Origin: Carpediemonas membranifera
Lineage: Eukaryota > Fornicata
NCBI GenBank assembly: GCA_019828565.1
Contig: JAHDYR010000022.1
Coordinates: forward strand, 1-64,000
Reading direction: 5' to 3'
DNA length: 64,000 bases
Shown: positions 38,709 to 52,257 of the stretch, one piece after another
Layout: each line of letters opens with the position of its first letter
Numbering within the stretch: position 1 is the first letter of the stretch
Made by a program: the position numbers and the translations under genes
Notes under the pieces: generated by a model
Told to the model about the DNA's origin: nothing
What the model saw: only the letters and a program-made list of their open reading frames with translations
The model's database searches: none

Positions 38709-38813
38709 GTTACCGGGTGAACAATCCGACACTTTGCGCTTTCTGCAACGCAATGATAGGAAGAGCCGACATCGAAGAATCAAAAAAAGCAACGTCGCTA
38801 TGAACGCTTGGCT

Positions 38814-38845
<32 letters not shown>

Positions 38846-39337
38846 TCTGACACCTCTAGCTTAAAAACTTGTAAAAAGCAAAAAGGATCGATAGGCCACG
38901 ATTTCTCGGTTGGTACCAGTACTGAAGGTCCCAATCAGGCGAGCTTTTCCCCTTTTGGTCCACGAAAGGTTTCTGTCCTTTCTGAGCTCACTTTTAGGAC
39001 ACGGACGCTATTTTTTTCATCCGTGTACCGCCCCAGTCAAACTCCCCACCTGCTGATGTCCCTAGCTTAGATCGCCGAAGCTTATATCCAAAAAGACGTG
39101 GTAACACGTTTCTATCCAACTAGGTAAGCAGAGGGATACTAGGAGTAGTGGTGTTTCATTGTTGGCCGAAGCCTCCCACTTACGCTACACCTCCCAGATC
39201 CCTCCGCAACAGCAGACTAGAGTCAAGCTCAACAGGGTCTTCTTGCCCCGGTGTTGCACCCTTGCCCGTTCCCAAGGCTGTGGGTTCGCTGGAATGTAGG
39301 CAGGGACAGTGAGAACCCTCATTGATCCATTCATGCA

Positions 39338-39411
<74 letters not shown>

Positions 39412-39428
39412 AAGTGAATCTCTTCACC

Positions 39429-39459
<31 letters not shown>

Positions 39460-41704
39460 ACGCGTCAATATCCGTTAGGACTATCGCATTGCTATGTTTT
39501 AAATAAACAGTTGGGTTCTCCCTTGTTCGTGCCAGTTCTTACTTAGTGCTTGAGCATGCTGGCGTAGAGAACGAAGCCCGCACGCGAACTCCGCCCTCCT
39601 TATCCCCACAACTAGTTACCTGGCCATCAAGGATCCATCCTTCGCCCGAAGGTTCAGGTAGTTCCCAGACATCCTGGCACTGCGGCCGTGGAGCCTCCGA
39701 CATCACACCGTAAGAGCCATTCCTTATCCCGAAGTTACGGAACTATTTTTGCCGACTTCCCTTGCCTACGTTGTTCCACATGGCCATAGGGTTTCTAACC
39801 CAGGAGACCTGCTGCGGATATGGGTACGGATCACACACGCGTTATTACTCCCCCAGCTTTTCAGGGGCTATCGGCAGGGCTCGGGACACCGCGAAAGTGC
39901 GATGCTCTTCCAGGCCGTCTATCCACCTCTCCGGTTAACCCGATTCCGTGGACATTTGACCGTTAACAAGACAAGACAATTCTTGCTCGGCTCTACTGCT
40001 AGCGTCACCGGGATCGGTTGCGTTACCGCTCGAACCCGTGTGTGAGTGCAGGAATATTAACCTGCTTCCCTTTTCGATACGCGGGCAAAGCGCCCGTTCA
40101 GAACCGAGTTCCCGTATCTCTTAGGACCGACTAACCCTCAACCAAACACAGTTGTTGAGGAACCCTTCTCCACTTCGGCCCCCTAGGGCTTTCACCCTAG
40201 GTATTTGCTACTACCACCAAGATCTGCACTAGAGGACGCTCCACCGGTCCCTTCGGACTCGGCTTCTAAGCAACCTCCACGCCCGCCTACTTGACGCTTC
40301 GAATGAAACGCCAGCTGAGTATCGGTATTGCGGTAGCGCCATCCATTTTCGCGACTGCCTGATTCGATTGGTGAGTTGTTACACACTCCTTAGACGTTTC
40401 CAACTTCCATGGCCACATCCCAACTGTCTATATCAGGCAACACGCTTTATGGTATCTGTAACCGCAAATTTAGGCACCTTAGCTCAGCAATCGGTTCGAT
40501 CCCGAATCGCCATAGCTGCTTACCAGCAATGGCCCACTAGCCGCCACGCATTCAATCCGGTATGTCACTTAAGCACACAACCGGCTCACACCCGTTTGAA
40601 GTTTCCGACTGAGCCGAGGAAGTTGCTTCCCCTGTCACCCCGAAAGATTTCTCGACTTGGTGTAACTGCATAACTGACGACTGCTATCCTGAGGGAAATT
40701 TCGGCGGGAACCAGCTACTAGCCTGTTCGATGAGCATTTCACTCCATCACCCGGGTCTGAGGATCGATTTGCACGTCAGAACCCCTTCGAACTTCCATCA
40801 GAGTTTCCCCTGACTTCGTCCTGCCCAGGCGAAGATCACAGGCTATCGGGTCCACACCCATCTGCTCAAACTCACTAGTTTCGACATGCGTCTCATCTAG
40901 CGGCCGGTGCTGCGGCCTTGCGGCTTGGCACCACTTACTTTCATTACGCCCATGGGTTTTTACACCCTTCGACTCGCAAATGAGTATGACTCCTTGGTCC
41001 GTGTTTCGAGACGGGTACTAGGCTCGCGACAACAGCACCTTTGGCATCGAGAGAGACGCTTCTCCGCGCTCACCGAAGCACCGCACATTTCTGTCCGGCA
41101 CCAGGCTCACACGCATCCACGACATTACCCATGCTTCCAGTTCCTCTGCCCCCCGTCAAGCTTCCGCTGAGGCCCACGTGCAAGCACGCACGACCCCAGT
41201 TTCCACCCAACAAAAGTAGGTGTTGCTCAACAACGCCACAAGTGACGTTGATGTTGACGCACGAACTTAGCGTTATCCTTCCAGCGGTTTCAGGTTCTAT
41301 TTGACTTTCTTTTCAAAAATCCTTTTCACCTTTCCTTCACAGTACTTGTTCGCTATCGGTCTGGTGCACAGTATTTAGCTTTGGATGAAGTTTACCACCC
41401 ATTAAGGCTGCGATCCCAAGCAACCCGACTCGTAGAAACGGTCCCATATTCAGTCCAGTCCTTGACAGCACACAGGGCTATCACCTTCTCTGGCGGGACT
41501 TTCCAGTCCACTTATGCCAGGACGGCCTGAGGAAACCGCTCCGCACCCCTGCATCGCGGCACGCGTACAACGCGTGAGCCTAAAAGGATGAGCTTCTTCC
41601 CTGTTCGCTCGCCGCTACTAAGGGAATCCTAGTTAGTTTCTTTTTCCTCCACTTATTAATATGCTTAAATCCAGTGGGTACCCTGGCCTGATTTCAGGTC
41701 AAAT
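38273..41704 (-). rRNA. 28S (LSU) rRNA, unit 5
   Basis: About 3,432 nt. It has more differences than units 2-4 and 6: C-to-T changes at 39,560, 39,565 and 41,217, and short insertions near 39,320, 39,992, 41,041 and 41,551. Some may be real variation and some long-read errors. Confidence 0.95.
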
Positions 41705-41814
41705 TGGAATGTACGGCAGTCTACCAGACAATGAAACACCGTCTGCGCAGTTCCGCAATGTATTTGACGACTAGCATGCTAATCGCATCCAACAGCTTTC
41801 GCTGTCATGTATCA

Positions 41815-41969
41815 ATTGACGCTGAACAGCCCCTGCCTGCCGGTTTCTCGCAGGCGCAATATGCGTTCGAGGATCTGATGTTCTCGCGTATTTGCAGTTC
41901 GCATGACATTTCGCGTTTTGCTGCGCTCTTTCATCGACGCACCAGCCGAGGCATCCCCCGCTGAAAGTT
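41815..41969 (-). rRNA. 5.8S rRNA, unit 5
   Basis: About 155 nt but with several small differences from the other copies (GCTGAACAGCCCC near 41,822, TTTCTCGCAGG near 41,846, GGATCTGATG near 41,871, TTTTGCTGCGCTCTTTC near 41,916). Probably consensus errors. ITS2 is 41,705-41,814 and ITS1 is 41,970-42,077. Confidence 0.92.
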
Positions 41970-42077
41970 GTATCGTTACGCGTCCGGTTTCCCGGGCGCA
42001 CTGGTTGTTGTGAGTGTTAGTTACAACGGCCGAAGCCGAGGTGTTTCGCGAAGGTATCCAGGGCAAGCCCTGTATGG

Positions 42078-42713
42078 TAATGATCCAGCCGCAGGTTCTC
42101 CTACGGCTACCTTTAGAAATATGATTTCTCGTTCCTCTAGATGCAAAAATCTTGCGTAACTTCTGCGCGGGGCGTGAGCCCTGCACATCTGTCAAACTCG
42201 ACATTACATCCAATCGGATCGAGCGACGGGCGGTGTGTACAAAGAACAGGGACGTAATCACCGTACGTTGATGACGTACAGTTACTAGGAATTCCTCGTT
42301 CATGCTGAAAAATTTCAAGCAGCAATCCCCAGTACGAAGAAGTTTCCAAGATTACCCAACCCTTCCGGAGCCAGGTTCTACTCATTCACTCCTTCAATGT
42401 ATAACGCGTGTGGCCGCATCCATCTAAGGGCATAACAGACCTGTTATTGCTCTCCAGCTTCCCCACCTTGCGGTGGTTGTCCTTCTAAGAAGCGTCTACG
42501 AATACGTGATTCGCAGCGCTATTTAGCAGGCGGAGGTCTCGTTCGTTATCGCAATCAAGCAGACAAATCACTCCACGAACTAAGAACGGCCATGCACCAC
42601 TCTCCACAGAATCAAGAAAGAGCTTTCAATCTGTCAATCCTACCTGTGTCTTGGACGCGTGAGGTTCCCCGTGTTGAGTCAAATTGAACCGCAGTATCCA
42701 CTTCTTGTGTGTT

Positions 42714-42759
<46 letters not shown>

Positions 42760-43857
42760 AGAACGCAAAAAAACTTTCATTTCTGTTACGATACCGATGG
42801 GGAAAAAGACTCGCTCACCGATCCCGAGTCCGAATCGTTTACGGCTGGAAGTACAGAGGTGTCTAATCTCCTTCCATCCTCCAGCTTTCGTTCTTGACCA
42901 ATGGAAATGAATTTGCGAAACGCTTTCGCTTCCGGATGTCCCTCCTTGGATCTGCGCATTTCACCGCTCCCCAAGGAATACAAATCGCCCCATTCACTCC
43001 TATTAATCATTACTGCTGTCCTGCAAACCAACGAAATAAGACGCAGTCTTATTCTATTATCCCATGCTGAAAAGTTCAGGCTTTACGCCTGCTTTGAACA
43101 CTCCCATTTACTCATGCGGTAAACGGCACGTTTTCCTGCGAACCCAAAATGAATGGGCCCGTAGTTCCATGTGCATAAGCGTAGCCCTAAGGGTCACCCC
43201 AACAATGTTGGGGAACCCTGAAGCTACGCCGAGTTCCGGCTACGAGCTTTTTAACTGCAGCAGCATTTGCATACGCTTCAGGAGCTGGAATTACCGCGGC
43301 TGCTGGCACCAGACTTTCCCTCCTGTAGCTCCTCGTTAAGGTTTTTAGATTGTACTCATTTCGATTGCATGACTGAAAAGCCACGCATCGATATTTCTTT
43401 GTCACTACCTCGCCCTGTGGGCATTGGGTAATTTGCGCGCCTGCTGCTTTCCTTGGAAATGAAAGCTGAATCCCATGCTTTCTCTTCGGAGTCGTTCCCC
43501 AAAACCCCGTATCCGTCACAAGCTTGGTAGGCCCCGATCCTACCAACGGTACTTGATAGAGCAGAAGGTCGAGTGGCCCGTCGCCGCTCAAGGCGTGCGA
43601 TCCGCTGAATTATTATGATTCACCAAACGCCCGAAGGCGGGAGGCTTAATCTAATAAGTGCCGAGGTTGCCCTCGTTTACAGCACGTATTAGCATCAGCT
43701 TTTCCGATGTTATCCACTTCGGAGTAGGGATGGCCACGGAGATTCCAACTGATTGCCCAGCTGTCCGCAGTTTCGACGTATAGAGTCTCATACTTAGTTC
43801 ACTTGCATGGCTTAATCTTTGAGACAAGCATATGACAACTGGCAGGATCAACCAGAT
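42078..43857 (-). rRNA. 18S (SSU) rRNA, unit 5
   Basis: About 1,780 nt with canonical ends. The decoding-site block is destroyed in this copy: at 42,110-42,127 it reads CTTTAGAAATATGATTTC where the consensus is CTTGTTACGACTTC. The universal GTCGTAACAAGG is therefore absent. A ribosome with this sequence would not be expected to work, so the unit is either a pseudogene copy or, more likely, badly assembled here. Other unit-specific differences lie at 43,169, 43,170 and 43,182. Confidence 0.92.
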
Positions 43858-46800
43858 GACGATCTGTGCCGACACTGTTTGCGAACAGCGAATTACGACA
43901 TGCACGCTGCGAAGGCCTCAAGGCCGTCCATTACGCGTGCTACGAACGTTTTTCTAGTTGTTTCCATCGCCGGCAAGCCGACCATGTTTCGTGAAGGTAC
44001 GTTTCTCAACGTGTTGAAGCTTCCGACGAACGATGTCCGCCGAAAACCACCCCAAGACGGTTCGCATTGAGCTTTCGCTCGGCGCTTTCCGTCCTGTTTC
44101 TTGCTAATAGCAACGCTACTAGCTAGCAATGCAACCAACCCGCGTTCAGCGCGCCCGTTTGTCGACGGTCGTCTTACGAACCATTCCTTACAGTCAGTCC
44201 GTAACTTTCGCTACGAACCTTTCCATTCGGAAAGTGGGTCTCTCAGAATTCCTTTCGGAACCCTAAGCATGAGAGAGCTTTTCGCTGTTTTTCACTTTCG
44301 CTACTTCAGTTTACTAACTACCTCTCTCATAGGTACCAACGCGGAATTTTTGAAAACTCCAGTTTGATCGAGTACGCATGCTCACGGGGGAGCTGGGAGG
44401 TGCCCCATTGCCGATTCGGGAGCAATGTTGGGGTGAAAAAGAGGACTGTGATATTGCCGAGGCACAATTTTTAATTTAAGTGCCTTTTCCGGGCATAGTC
44501 AACGCTGGTCAAAAAAGTGACTCGGACCTCCCCCCCGTAGTTTTAGCTAGAAATGATCCTCAGGAACTCTCAGCTACCACCTCCGACTAGAACTAGTCGA
44601 GTCGTTGCCCCCTCGGAGCGACCTAAAACTGCCATCGAGCTCAGCGGCCGGGGAAGTGCAGCCAGTGATTCGGGATTGAAACAAGCCCCGTCTGGTACAT
44701 AACTACGCTTTATAGTAATGGTGGTTGGTGGGCTGAGGTCCTTGTTGACCAAGGAAGACTGAAAAAATGTCTTTTCTTTGAATAACTCAGGCAGACCTGG
44801 AGCTGGCAACTGTTGTCTCACCCATCCTAGAGGGCTTATATAGCTCTAGTAATGGGTGCAGAGACAGCTCTATCGCTTGCTTATTGGGTGAGCTGAGGTC
44901 GCTCAAAGTTGGGATCCGCGAGGTCGACCCCCCAAGGAGGCTTTTTAGAACCGTGCCAATTGCCGATCACATAACTACTATAGGTATAAGGATGCATGGT
45001 AGAGTGGCTAGCCTCAGGTTTATTCCTGGCGGCCAGACTGGATGGTGCTTGCCTGTCACTTGACGCGATCAAAGATAATTAAAGAAAGCATCTGTATTGG
45101 GTAGCGTGTGTACCATACGTCTTTCTATGTCCTATAGTGTTGTGTTTTGCCATTGGTTTGGCTCCAGCTCGCATCTGCCCGTCGTTGGAGATCGCTCTTG
45201 GCGGGACCAAAATCGACCTTGATCGCGACCGTGTGAACGCTGTAGACATTCTAGATGGCTGAAAGTGCCACCATCGCTCTAACTAAGCTTACTAATTGGG
45301 TTGGTGGTACTGGTTGTGTCAGCGGACACTTTGATTCAGTCAAACTGAAGTCAGCCTGGCGCTTCCAGAAATCGGTCAGTAGAGATGCCAGACACGAGCA
45401 AGTGCACAAATAGTCCTAATACTGGCTCTAGAGCATGGATTCACTGCGTGTCCCGCGCTCCCACACCTCAAAGGTCTTGACTGGAGCACGGATTTCGACC
45501 ATCTCAAAAGTGACCCGCCCAAGTGTCAGTATTCACTCAGTCCACTAACATCCCAGTTTTAGCCCAATCCAAGTCTATTGCCCCACTTTCAGCCCTCTAC
45601 GACGTCCCAACTGAATTCCGAAAGTGGCTGTCCGAAGGCTCCGGGCCGCTGAACCGGGTGAAACTGACCATCGAGTTCAGGCCTGGCTCCTGGGCAAATG
45701 CACTCTATATGGCCCTAGATGGCGGCGTTATGGTCAGATCCGAGGTCTGAGGTCTGATGGAGTCAAGTCGAGTCGGTCGAAATTCACTTTTCGCCTAGAG
45801 CCGCTGGAGTGTCAGTGTGCACCCAGCCCACGTCCATCCTAGTTTTAGACGTATCTAAGGCTATTGCCCCACTTACAGTCTCTGGCTGGGTGTCATCCGA
45901 ATTCAGTGGTGCCGAACTCGGTGCTCAGCGTCGCCACCGCGATCACGGCTGACACTGAGTTCAAAGCTGTTAGTGGGGCAATCGCACTCTATCCAGGCCT
46001 AGTAGCTGTAGTTACGCCAGTGGGTACAGGCTGAGGGTGTATTGAGTCAAACTGAGTCGTCATTTTCGACGACTCCAGAAATTAAGGTTGGGAGTTTAAA
46101 AAATAAATATGGGTCAGCCATCCTGTATGAGCTTCTATTCTGATGCGATGGTGTGAGTTTCAGCCCTCTCCGACCTCTACTCGTCATGTTCGATGTCGGT
46201 CGAAATCGAAGTTTGGGCCGACTCCAAACGCATACTTCCAGTGTGCGCCCGCTGGTAATGGCCCGGATCCAGATGTTAGAGGGCTATACAAGCATTATGG
46301 CAGAGCGACAGCGATTCGATGGTAGTAGTCGAGGTGACGGCATCGCTCAGCTTCGGACCCGCAGTCTCGGGAGGATTTCGAAAGTCAGGTGAACATGTCA
46401 CCAACCAAATTGATGGTCGATATAGCTTCGGAATGGGCTCTAAAGCATGCATGCACGCACCATTTTGAGTAATGGAGTCTGGGATGACATGGGGTCTGAC
46501 CGACCCAGACCGATTTTGCTGTGTGCCAAAGGGCCGGCCTCCCGGCCTGCCCTTGCACACGCTTGGTCCTTCCCCTCCCCCGCGTCGACTGCCCCGGGCT
46601 CCGCCCTCGCAGCTGCGCTACTCGGGAATTTGGTCGGCTCAACCTTGGAATCGACGTATCTCACGAAGGAGGGGTAGTTGAGCTCCCGCGCTGCGCCAGG
46701 GTGTTTTACGCGGTTAGATAAGCATGCTCCCGCAGTTTTAGGACCCAATTCGGCCTGTAGCCCGAGTTCTGCCCAAATTGGTATTCGATTTACATATTAC

Positions 46801-47049
46801 AGGGGGCGGGGCCCGGTATACATGTCGGGATGGTGGGCTAGTCTTTCTTTCTTTCCCCCTTCTCTTCTCCTCTCCTCTCCTTCCCCTCTCTCCCGGCGTT
46901 CGGACGGGCTGGGGGCGGGTTGGGCTGACTGACGGCTGGCTGACTGAACGAATGAAAAAATGGCAGAGAGAACGGCTACAGGTATGCAATGAAGGGCGCT
47001 GAACACGATGGCGCATAGTGTGGGCGATGAACGGGCGCAAAAGGCAAAA
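43858..47049 (-). other. Long intergenic spacer with 5' ETS, unit 5
   Basis: Spacer type A, with shorter homopolymers and unit-specific differences (44,811, 46,026, and AGTTTGGGCCGAC near 46,210). No protein gene. Confidence 0.85.
44819..44858 (-). promoter_or_regulatory. Nested palindrome with TATATA core, unit 5
   Basis: Identical to the other units despite the extra changes elsewhere in this unit. Role inferred from conservation and position only. Confidence 0.35.
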
Positions 47050-47168
47050 GTCTACGACATCCCGTATTCCCGAGTGGTCTCCCACCTCAGTACTGACGAG
47101 ACCAGTCGAGACTTAACTTCGGTATTCGGAATGGGTACCAGTGCTTTCCTCGATGTGTGGCCGTAGAC
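47050..47168 (-). rRNA. 5S rRNA, between units 5 and 6
   Basis: 119 nt, complete, matching the consensus, with a downstream TTTT run. Confidence 0.95.
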
Positions 47169-47801
47169 AATAGCAGTGTTTTTGGGAAGTGGAAGGGCGA
47201 AATGGAGGGACAATGGGTGCAAAAGCGCTGGAAGCCTGGGGCTGCAGTGCTGGCTGAGGGTGAATTGATGTTGTATAGATAGTTGAATGACGGTAGAGAG
47301 CGGTAGAGTACGGTAGGAGCAGTGCGGGTGCGGTAGCGAGTTCGCTTCGATTTCACCTAGACGTAAGCGGATTTCAGGTCGAGTAGAAAGCTTCGAAAGG
47401 CCTTCTATTCGGCCTATTAGACCGTGTGAAAGCGTGTGTGGAAGGGCTATTCAGTAGGTGAAATAGCGGGTGAGATGGCTTTTCGAAAGCTTCGAAAGGC
47501 TTTCTATTCGACCTTTTCCCATAGCTGTAAGCGGGATTTCGTTGGCTATAAGGCTTTCGACTCATGGGCTTTTCCCACAATGACATAGCCTTTCTATTCA
47601 GCTAATAGCCTGCTATTCACAGGCATTGTTCAAGTGGAGAGAGCACTCTGCAGCACTACTCCCCGTGGTATTGCAGGCTTTCGATAGGCTTTCGCCTTCT
47701 CTCCGCCTGCAGGACTGAGGGCACTTGGCCTCACCCTCACCCCCTCGCCACGGCTCTGCCATGACGGTTGTGGAGCCACTACGTCTGTAGCAGCAGTAAG
47801 T
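47169..47801 (-). other. Short spacer downstream of 28S, units 5/6
   Basis: 633 bp with the same elements as the first short spacer. No protein gene. Confidence 0.85.
47405..47618 (-). terminator. GAATAG cluster, units 5/6
   Basis: Five GAATAG hexamers (rRNA sense) are preserved. Candidate Pol I terminator or fork barrier, inferred only. Confidence 0.4.
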
Positions 47802-48186
47802 GATCGAGTCGACGGCATAAGTCTCAACAGATCGCGCTAAAGAGCGCTCTACTGCGAACAACAGCCGTGACCAAAACCAATCGTCTGTAGGTGATCGTAA
47901 TGCTCGGAAGTCCTCTTATTGAGGGAACACGCCGCACGTTTCTCGCGCAGCGCGTGAACCCCACTGTGAGTCTACGATGCAGCCAGAAGGCTGCAACTAA
48001 TCGTACTCAACTGACCTCAACGAACTTCGTGTGGCTCGAGGGTGGTTTCCAGCTTAGAGGCGTTCAGCTGTAAACCTGAGTGCGTAGCGTCGCAACACTG
48101 TCCTTTCGAACAATTGCTATACCAGAAGCACTGCACGTCGGTTCCTCTCGTACTTGGACGCGCTTCTCTCACCACACTTGCAACAC

Positions 48187-48238
<52 letters not shown>

Positions 48239-48341
48239 GTTACCGGGTGAACAATCCGACACTTTGCGCTTTCTGCAACGCAATGATAGGAAGAGCCGAC
48301 ATCGAAGAATCAAAAAGCAACGTCGCTATGAACGCTTGGCT

Positions 48342-48384
<43 letters not shown>

Positions 48385-48857
48385 AGCTTAAAACTTGTAA
48401 AAGCAAAAGGATCGATAGGCCACGATTTCTCGGTTGGTACCAGTACTGAAGGTCCCAATCAGGCGAGCTTTTCCCCTTTTGGTCCACGAAAGGTTTCTGT
48501 CCTTTCTGAGCTCACTTTAGGACACGGACGCTATTTTTTCATCCGTGTACCGCCCCAGTCAAACTCCCCACCTGCTGATGTCCCTAGCTTAGATCGCCGA
48601 AGCTTATATCCAAAAGACGTGGTAACACGTTTCTATCCAACTAGGTAAGCAGAGGGATACTAGGAGTAGTGGTGTTTCATTGTTGGCCGAAGCCTCCCAC
48701 TTACGCTACACCTCCCAGATCCCTCCGCAACAGCAGACTAGAGTCAAGCTCAACAGGGTCTTCTTGCCCCGGTGTTGCACCCTTGCCCGTTCCCAAGGCT
48801 GTGGGTTCGCTGGAATGTAGGCAGGGACAGTGAGAACCTCATTGATCCATTCATGCA

Positions 48858-48931
<74 letters not shown>

Positions 48932-48948
48932 AAGTGAATCTCTTCACC

Positions 48949-48979
<31 letters not shown>

Positions 48980-51208
48980 ACGCGTCAATATCCGTTAGGA
49001 CTATCGCATTGCTATGTTTTAAATAAACAGTTGGGTTCTCCTTGTTCGTGCCAGTTCTTACTTAGTGCTTGAGCATGCCGGCGCAGAGAACGAAGCCCGC
49101 ACGCGAACTCCGCCCTCCTTATCCCCACAACTAGTTACCTGGCCATCAAGGATCCATCCTTCGCCCGAAGGTTCAGGTAGTTCCCAGACATCCTGGCACT
49201 GCGGCCGTGGAGCCTCCGACATCACACCGTAAGAGCCATTCCTTATCCCGAAGTTACGGAACTATTTTGCCGACTTCCCTTGCCTACGTTGTTCCACATG
49301 GCCATAGGTTTCTAACCCAGGAGACCTGCTGCGGATATGGGTACGGATCACACACGCGTTATTACTCCCCCAGCTTTTCAGGGGCTATCGGCAGGGCTCG
49401 GGACACCGCGAAAGTGCGATGCTCTTCCAGGCCGTCTATCCACCTCTCCGGTTAACCCGATTCCGTGGACATTTGACCGTTAACAAGACAAGACAATTCT
49501 TGCTCGGCCTACCGCTAGCGTCACCGGGATCGGTTGCGTTACCGCTCGAACCCGTGTGTGAGTGCAGGAATATTAACCTGCTTCCCTTTCGATACGCGGG
49601 CAAAGCGCCCGTTCAGAACCGAGTTCCCGTATCTCTTAGGACCGACTAACCCTCAACCAAACACAGTTGTTGAGGAACCCTTCTCCACTTCGGCCCCTAG
49701 GGCTTTCACCTAGGTATTTGCTACTACCACCAAGATCTGCACTAGAGGACGCTCCACCGGTCCCTTCGGACTCGGCTTCTAAGCAACCTCCACGCCCGCC
49801 TACTTGACGCTTCGAATGAAACGCCAGCTGAGTATCGGTATTGCGGTAGCGCCATCCATTTTCGCGACTGCCTGATTCGATTGGTGAGTTGTTACACACT
49901 CCTTAGACGTTTCCAACTTCCATGGCCACATCCCAACTGTCTATATCAGGCAACACGCTTTATGGTATCTGTAACCGCAAATTTAGGCACCTTAGCTCAG
50001 CAATCGGTTCGATCCCGAATCGCCATAGCTGCTTACCAGCAATGGCCCACTAGCCGCCACGCATTCAATCCGGTATGTCACTTAAGCACACAACCGGCTC
50101 ACACCCGTTTGAAGTTTCCGACTGAGCCGAGGAAGTTGCTTCCCCTGTCACCCCGAAAGATTTCTCGACTTGGTGTAACTGCATAACTGACGACTGCTAT
50201 CCTGAGGGAAATTTCGGCGGGAACCAGCTACTAGCCTGTTCGATGAGCATTTCACTCCATCACCCGGGTCTGAGGATCGATTTGCACGTCAGAACCCCTT
50301 CGAACTTCCATCAGAGTTTCCCCTGACTTCGTCCTGCCCAGGCGAAGATCACAGGCTATCGGGTCCACACCCATCTGCTCAAACTCACTAGTTTCGACAT
50401 GCGTCTCATCTAGCGGCCGGTGCTGCGGCCTTGCGGCTTGGCACCACTTACTTTCATTACGCCCATGGGTTTTACACCCTTCGACTCGCAAATGAGTATG
50501 ACTCCTTGGTCCGTGTTTCGAGACGGGTACTAGGCTCGCGACAACAGCACCTTGGCACGAGAGAGACGCTTCTCCGCGCTCACCGAAGCACCGCACATTT
50601 CTGTCCGGCACCAGGCTCACACGCATCCACGACATTACCCATGCTTCCAGTTCCTCTGCCCCCGTCAAGCTTCCGCTGAGGCCCACGTGCAAGCACGCAC
50701 GACCCCAGTTTCCACCCAACAAAAGCAGGTGCTGCTCAACAACGCCACAAGTGACGTTGATGTTGACGCACGAACTTAGCGTTATCCTTCCAGCGGTTTC
50801 AGGTTCTATTTGACTTTCTTTTCAAAATCCTTTTCACCTTTCCTTCACAGTACTTGTTCGCTATCGGTCTGGTGCACAGTATTTAGCTTTGGATGAAGTT
50901 TACCACCCATTAAGGCTGCGATCCCAAGCAACCCGACTCGTAGAAACGGTCCCATATTCAGTCCAGTCCTTGACAGCACACAGGGCTATCACCTTCTCTG
51001 GCGGGACTTTCCAGTCCACTTATGCCAGGACGGCCTGAGGAAACCGCTCCGCACCCCGCATCGCGCACGCGTACAACGCGTGAGCCTAAAAGGATGAGCT
51101 CTTCCCTGTTCGCTCGCCGCTACTAAGGGAATCCTAGTTAGTTTCTTTTCCTCCACTTATTAATATGCTTAAATCCAGTGGGTACCCTGGCCTGATTTCA
51201 GGTCAAAT
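47802..51208 (-). rRNA. 28S (LSU) rRNA, unit 6
   Basis: About 3,407 nt and the shortest copy, because almost every homopolymer run is one to three bases shorter than in the other units. No broken conserved block was noticed, so this copy is a good reference, except for one extra base in CACTGTGAGTCTACG near 47,966. Confidence 0.96.
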
Positions 51209-51318
51209 TGGAATGTACGGCAGTCTACCAGACAATGAAACACCGTCTGCGCAGTTCCGCAATGTATTTGACGACTAGCATGCTAATCGCATCCAACAGC
51301 TTTCGCTGTCATGTATCA

Positions 51319-51472
51319 ATTGACGCTGAAACAGCCCTGCCTGCCGGTTTCCCGCAGGCGCAATATGCGTTCGAGGATTCGATGTTCTCGCGTATTTGCA
51401 GTTCGCATGACATTTCGCGTTTTGCTGCGCTCTTCATCGACGCACCAGCCGAGGCATCCCCCGCTGAAAGTT
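51319..51472 (-). rRNA. 5.8S rRNA, unit 6
   Basis: 154 nt, matching the consensus apart from one shorter T run. ITS2 is 51,209-51,318 and ITS1 is 51,473-51,590. Confidence 0.95.
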
Positions 51473-51590
51473 GTATCGTTACGCGTCCGGTTTCCCGGGC
51501 GCACTGGTTGTTGTGAGTGTTAGTTACAACGGCCGAAGCCGAGGTGTTTCGCGAAGGTATCCAGGGCAAGCCCTGTATGGTAATGATCCA

Positions 51591-52210
51591 GCCGCAGGTT
51601 CTCCTACGGCTACCTTGTTACGACTTCTCGTTCCTCTAGATGCAAAATCTTGCGTAACTTCTGCGCGGGGCGTGAGCCCTGCACATCTGTCAAACTCGAC
51701 ATTACATCCAATCGGATCGAGCGACGGGCGGTGTGTACAAAGAACAGGGACGTAATCACCGTACGTTGATGACGTACAGTTACTAGGAATTCCTCGTTCA
51801 TGCTGAAAAATTTCAAGCAGCAATCCCCAGTACGAAGAAGTTTCCAAGATTACCCAACCCTTCCGAGCCAGGTTCTACTCATTCACTCCTTCAATGTATA
51901 ACGCGTGTGGCCGCATCCATCTAAGGGCATAACAGACCTGTTATTGCCTCCAGCTTCCCCCACCTTGCGGTGGTTGTCCCTCTAAGAAGCGTCTACGAAT
52001 ACGTGATTCGCAGCGCTATTTAGCAGGCGGAGGTCTCGTTCGTTATCGCAATCAAGCAGACAAATCACTCCACGAACTAAGAACGGCCATGCACCACTCT
52101 CCACAGAATCAAGAAAGAGCTTTCAATCTGTCAATCCTACCTGTGTCTTGGACGCGTGAGGTTCCCCGTGTTGAGTCAAATTGAACCGCAGTATCCACTT
52201 CTTGTGTGTT

Positions 52211-52257
<47 letters not shown>

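Noticed and set aside
41812-42318. 168-codon minus-strand ORF in unit 5 and the 108-110-codon relatives in other units
   Set aside because: It lies across 5.8S, ITS1 and the 18S 3' end, and is longer in unit 5 only because of indels there.
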